From positions 1 to 7,991 of the forward strand of contig JBBKVP010000035.1 in NCBI GenBank assembly GCA_037968495.1: 7,991 nt of DNA, given 5' to 3'. This document shows positions 6,005 to 7,991 of this stretch, in pieces (within the stretch, counting starts at the first letter, position 1; each line of letters starts with the position of its first letter). This stretch comes from Aestuarierythrobacter sp037968495 (GTDB taxonomy: Bacteria; Pseudomonadota; Alphaproteobacteria; Sphingomonadales; Sphingomonadaceae). Below the pieces are notes generated by a model that did not search any database, was not told the DNA's origin, and saw nothing but the letters and a program-made list of their open reading frames with translations. Made by a program: the position numbers and the translations under genes.

Positions 6005-7640
6005 AAAGCGCCTCCTTGAACGGAGCCATGCCGATACGGCGATAGGTGTCGATGAACCGCTCATCCCCTTCGCGCGCTGCGAGATAGACGTCAGCGGCGG
6101 TTTCGACCGCGTCGACGATGCCAGCTTCGTCAAAGCCGGGACCAGTAATTTTGGCGAGGGACGTGTCCTCGGCCTCGCTCCCACCCAGTAATAGTTGGTA
6201 GTTCTCAACGCCCTTACGGTCGACGCCGAGGATACCGATGTGGCCCGCATGGTGATGCCCGCAGGCATTGATGCACCCTGAAATTTTCAACTTCAACTCG
6301 CCAAGGGTCTCTCCTTTGCCATTCTTCGCAAACCGTTCGGATATTTGCTGCGCAATCGGTATCGAGCGCGCATTGGCGAGGCTACAATAATCAAGCCCGG
6401 GGCAAGCGATAATGTCGCCAATCTGGTCGAGGTTCGCAGTGCCTAGGCCCGCTGAATCAAGCTCGGTCCAAAGAGCGTGGAGCTCACTCACCTTCACATG
6501 CGGCAGAACAATGTTCTGCGTATGCGTTACGCGGGCTTCGTCGAAGCTGTAGCGCGTAGCGAGATCGCCCATGAGATGCATTTGCGCGGTGGTCGCATCG
6601 CCGGGAATGCCGCCAACTGGCTTCAGGCTGATGACTGCGCTGACATAGCCCGGCTGCTTATGCGCCTTGGTGTTGGTATCGACCCATAACGCGAAGTCAG
6701 GATCGGAGCGGTCGATCTCGCTATTTGCGTCTTGATCGTAGGCAGGATCACCGAAGAACGTTTTGATCCGCTCCAATTCTGCAATTGGCGGCTCGATGTT
6801 CTGCTCTAGCAAAAGTACGAACTCTTCCTCGACCTGACGGGTGTATTCTGCCTTGCCGATTTCATGGACGAGGATTTTGATCCGCGCCTTGTACTTGTTG
6901 TCGCGCCTTCCATAACGGTTGTAGACCCGCAGGCACGCCTCGCAATAAGTGATGAGCTGATCCAGCGGCACGAAATCGCGGATCATCGGTGCGATCATCG
7001 GAGTGCGGCCCATGCCACCGCCAACAAAGAATCGCGCGCCAATCTCGCGTTCATCGCCATTTGCTTGCTCAACGATTTGGATGCCAATGTCGTGCAGCCG
7101 CATCGCCGCGCGGTCTTTTTTCGCTGCGATCACCGCGATCTTGAACTTGCGCGGCAGATAGGTGAATTCCGGGTGGAAGCTCGACCATTGCCGCAGCAGC
7201 TCTGCATAGGGGCGCGGATCGACCAATTCGTCATGCGCAGCGCCGGCAAAGTGATCAGACGAAATATTGCGGATGCAGTTTCCGCTGGTCTGGATCGCGT
7301 GCATCTCCACCTTGGCGAGATCGGCGAGGATATCGGCGGCGTCTTCCAGCTTAATCCAATTGTATTGCAGGTTCTGGCGCGTGGTAAAGTGGCCATAGCC
7401 GCGGTCATATTTGTCCGCGATATTCGCCAGCGCTGTCATCTGGCGCCCGTTAAGCGTGCCATACGGGATGGCAACACGCAGCATATAGGCGTGCAGTTGA
7501 AGGTAGAGGCCGTTCATCAGCCGCAGCGGCTTGAACTGGTCTTCTGTCAGCTTGCCTTCGAGGCGGCGGCGCGCCTGATCGCGGAATTCCTCAACGCGGG
7601 CATCGACCATTTGCTGATCGTATGTGTCATAGGCGTACAT
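5997..7640 (-). CDS. cysI: CysI-type siroheme / 4Fe-4S sulfite reductase
   Basis: Assimilatory nitrite/sulfite reductase family protein that reduces sulfite to sulfide by six electrons. In 547 residues it has the expected twofold arrangement. Substrate-anion residues match E. coli CysI: R55 (MLR), R124 (CIRN), and K165 and K167 in YLPRKFK. The cluster/siroheme cysteines are C413-x5-C419 (CPGLDYC) and C456-x3-C460 (GCINAC), C460 being the expected bridge to siroheme iron. Use as a nitrite reductase cannot be ruled out from the motifs alone, but the neighbours (CysH, DUF934) point to sulfite. No CysJ flavoprotein is nearby, so electrons may come from ferredoxin. The start ATG overlaps the DUF2849 stop as TGATG and lacks a strong ribosome site, suggesting coupling. 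The stop overlaps the DUF934 start by 8 bases. Confidence 0.95.
   Translation of the reverse strand: MYAYDTYDQQMVDARVEEFRDQARRRLEGKLTEDQFKPLRLMNGLYLQLHAYMLRVAIPYGTLNGRQMTALANIADKYDRGYGHFTTRQNLQYNWIKLEDAADILADLAKVEMHAIQTSGNCIRNISSDHFAGAAHDELVDPRPYAELLRQWSSFHPEFTYLPRKFKIAVIAAKKDRAAMRLHDIGIQIVEQANGDEREIGARFFVGGGMGRTPMIAPMIRDFVPLDQLITYCEACLRVYNRYGRRDNKYKARIKILVHEIGKAEYTRQVEEEFVLLLEQNIEPPIAELERIKTFFGDPAYDQDANSEIDRSDPDFALWVDTNTKAHKQPGYVSAVISLKPVGGIPGDATTAQMHLMGDLATRYSFDEARVTHTQNIVLPHVKVSELHALWTELDSAGLGTANLDQIGDIIACPGLDYCSLANARSIPIAQQISERFAKNGKGETLGELKLKISGCINACGHHHAGHIGILGVDRKGVENYQLLLGGSEAEDTSLAKITGPGFDEAGIVDAVETAADVYLAAREGDERFIDTYRRIGMAPFKEALYG
6011..6017 (-). promoter_or_regulatory. Strong Shine-Dalgarno AAGGAGG for the DUF934 gene
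   Basis: Read on the minus strand, AAGGAGG ends 6 bases before the DUF934 ATG (6004) and lies within the last codons of cysI. It fixes the DUF934 start and suggests strong initiation despite the overlap with cysI. Confidence 0.85.
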
Positions 7641-7936
7641 CAGATGATCCAGTCCAGGGCTTCGGGGCTTTTGGGTTTGAGCGTCAGGTCAGGCCGCACA
7701 GTCGGGCCCAGCGCGCGGACGCGGTCCTTTATATGCGCAGGACGCACGCCGTCTGCTGTGGCTTCGGCGTTGATGATGTAAGGGACATTGACGCGGCGTA
7801 GGGCCTCCTCGCGGGCCAAGATTTCCTCGCCATGATCGCCAACATCAGCGGCGGCATCGACGAACAGCGACCAGTTCTCACCATCCCACCAGGTGACAGC
7901 GCCAGTTTTAAGATCGTTTCCTGTGAGGATTTTCAT
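7640..7936 (-). CDS. DUF2849 family small protein
   Basis: A 98-residue cytosolic protein matching the uncharacterised DUF2849 family: it opens MKILTGNDLKTGAVTWWDG, has a middle EEILAREEALRRVNVPYIIN, and then RPAHIKDRVRALGPTVRPDL. There are no cysteines, membrane segments or known catalytic motifs. The start ATG at 7936 is supported by GGAGG 7 bases upstream and overlaps the previous stop by ATGA. Its own stop overlaps the cysI start by one base. In alphaproteobacteria it is typically found just before the sulfite reductase gene, so a role in sulfite reductase activity or its siroheme supply is a reasonable inference, but no function is known to me. Confidence 0.92.
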   Translation of the reverse strand: MKILTGNDLKTGAVTWWDGENWSLFVDAAADVGDHGEEILAREEALRRVNVPYIINAEATADGVRPAHIKDRVRALGPTVRPDLTLKPKSPEALDWII

Positions 7937-7991
7937 TGGGCCGCCTCCATTGCGGTGGCCGCGATCGCAGCGGTATTGCGTGCTGTCACGT
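7933..7991 (-). CDS. C-terminal end of an upstream operon gene, possibly siroheme synthase
   Basis: From the right edge the minus strand is open in the frame ending at TGA 7935-7933, giving the last 18 residues VTARNTAAIAATAMEAAQ. The stop overlaps the DUF2849 start by ATGA, which is the usual operon junction and the main reason for accepting this frame. The fragment is too short to identify by itself. From the known order in alphaproteobacteria, a siroheme synthase (cysG-like) gene is expected here, which would supply the CysI cofactor. This is inference from context only. Confidence 0.55.
   Translation of the reverse strand, partial: VTARNTAAIAATAMEAAQ
7944..7948 (-). promoter_or_regulatory. 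Shine-Dalgarno GGAGG for the DUF2849 gene
   Basis: GGAGG on the minus strand lies 7 bases before the ATG at 7936 and inside the final codons of the upstream gene. It supports that start. Confidence 0.8.

Noticed and set aside
6864..7781. 305-codon open frame on the plus strand across cysI and DUF2849
   Set aside because: Antisense to two well supported genes that match known families, with no recognisable motif of its own.

Overview
The window looks like ordinary chromosomal DNA from an alphaproteobacterium, most likely a sphingomonad such as an Erythrobacteraceae member. This assignment rests on protein style: the Obg N-terminus, the gene set cysG-like / DUF2849 / cysI / DUF934 / cysH, and the sphingomonad-type small lipoprotein. 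It is an inference, because no rRNA or other taxonomic marker is present. Coding density is very high and no stretch of 300 bases lacks a gene. I see no mobile element, CRISPR array, tRNA or rRNA.

Left part, plus strand (2-4231): an incomplete proline-rich protein of unknown function enters from the left edge and ends in three copies of a GPVVQ(P/T)LP motif. It is followed by obgE (ribosome-associated GTPase), proB (glutamate 5-kinase, first step of proline synthesis) and an extended short-chain dehydrogenase/epimerase-like protein. proB and the dehydrogenase overlap by ATGA, and the whole series is tightly spaced and probably cotranscribed. Just before obgE, the only good Shine-Dalgarno sequence points to an out-of-frame ATG. 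That ATG opens a 16-codon reading frame overlapping the obgE start, which is a possible translational control device.

Middle (4232-4797): a 99-base gap carrying a short imperfect hairpin precedes a 133-residue lipoprotein of unknown function. A strong stem-loop at 4756-4790 then sits between the converging gene sets and can serve as a terminator for both.

Right part, minus strand (4798-7991, read right to left): an assimilatory sulfate reduction operon. The order is the tail of an unidentified gene (by context perhaps siroheme synthase), a DUF2849 protein, CysI (siroheme/4Fe-4S sulfite reductase), a DUF934 protein and CysH (4Fe-4S type APS/PAPS reductase). Every junction overlaps by 1 to 8 bases, which suggests translational coupling. 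Together CysH makes sulfite from activated sulfate and CysI reduces it to sulfide for cysteine synthesis. The two DUF proteins are uncharacterised but placed as if they serve the sulfite reductase. No flavoprotein CysJ is encoded here.

I found no clearly new multi-gene system. The points most worth a second look are the overlapping upstream frame at obgE, the DUF2849/DUF934 pair around CysI, and the identity of the dehydrogenase that replaces proA after proB.
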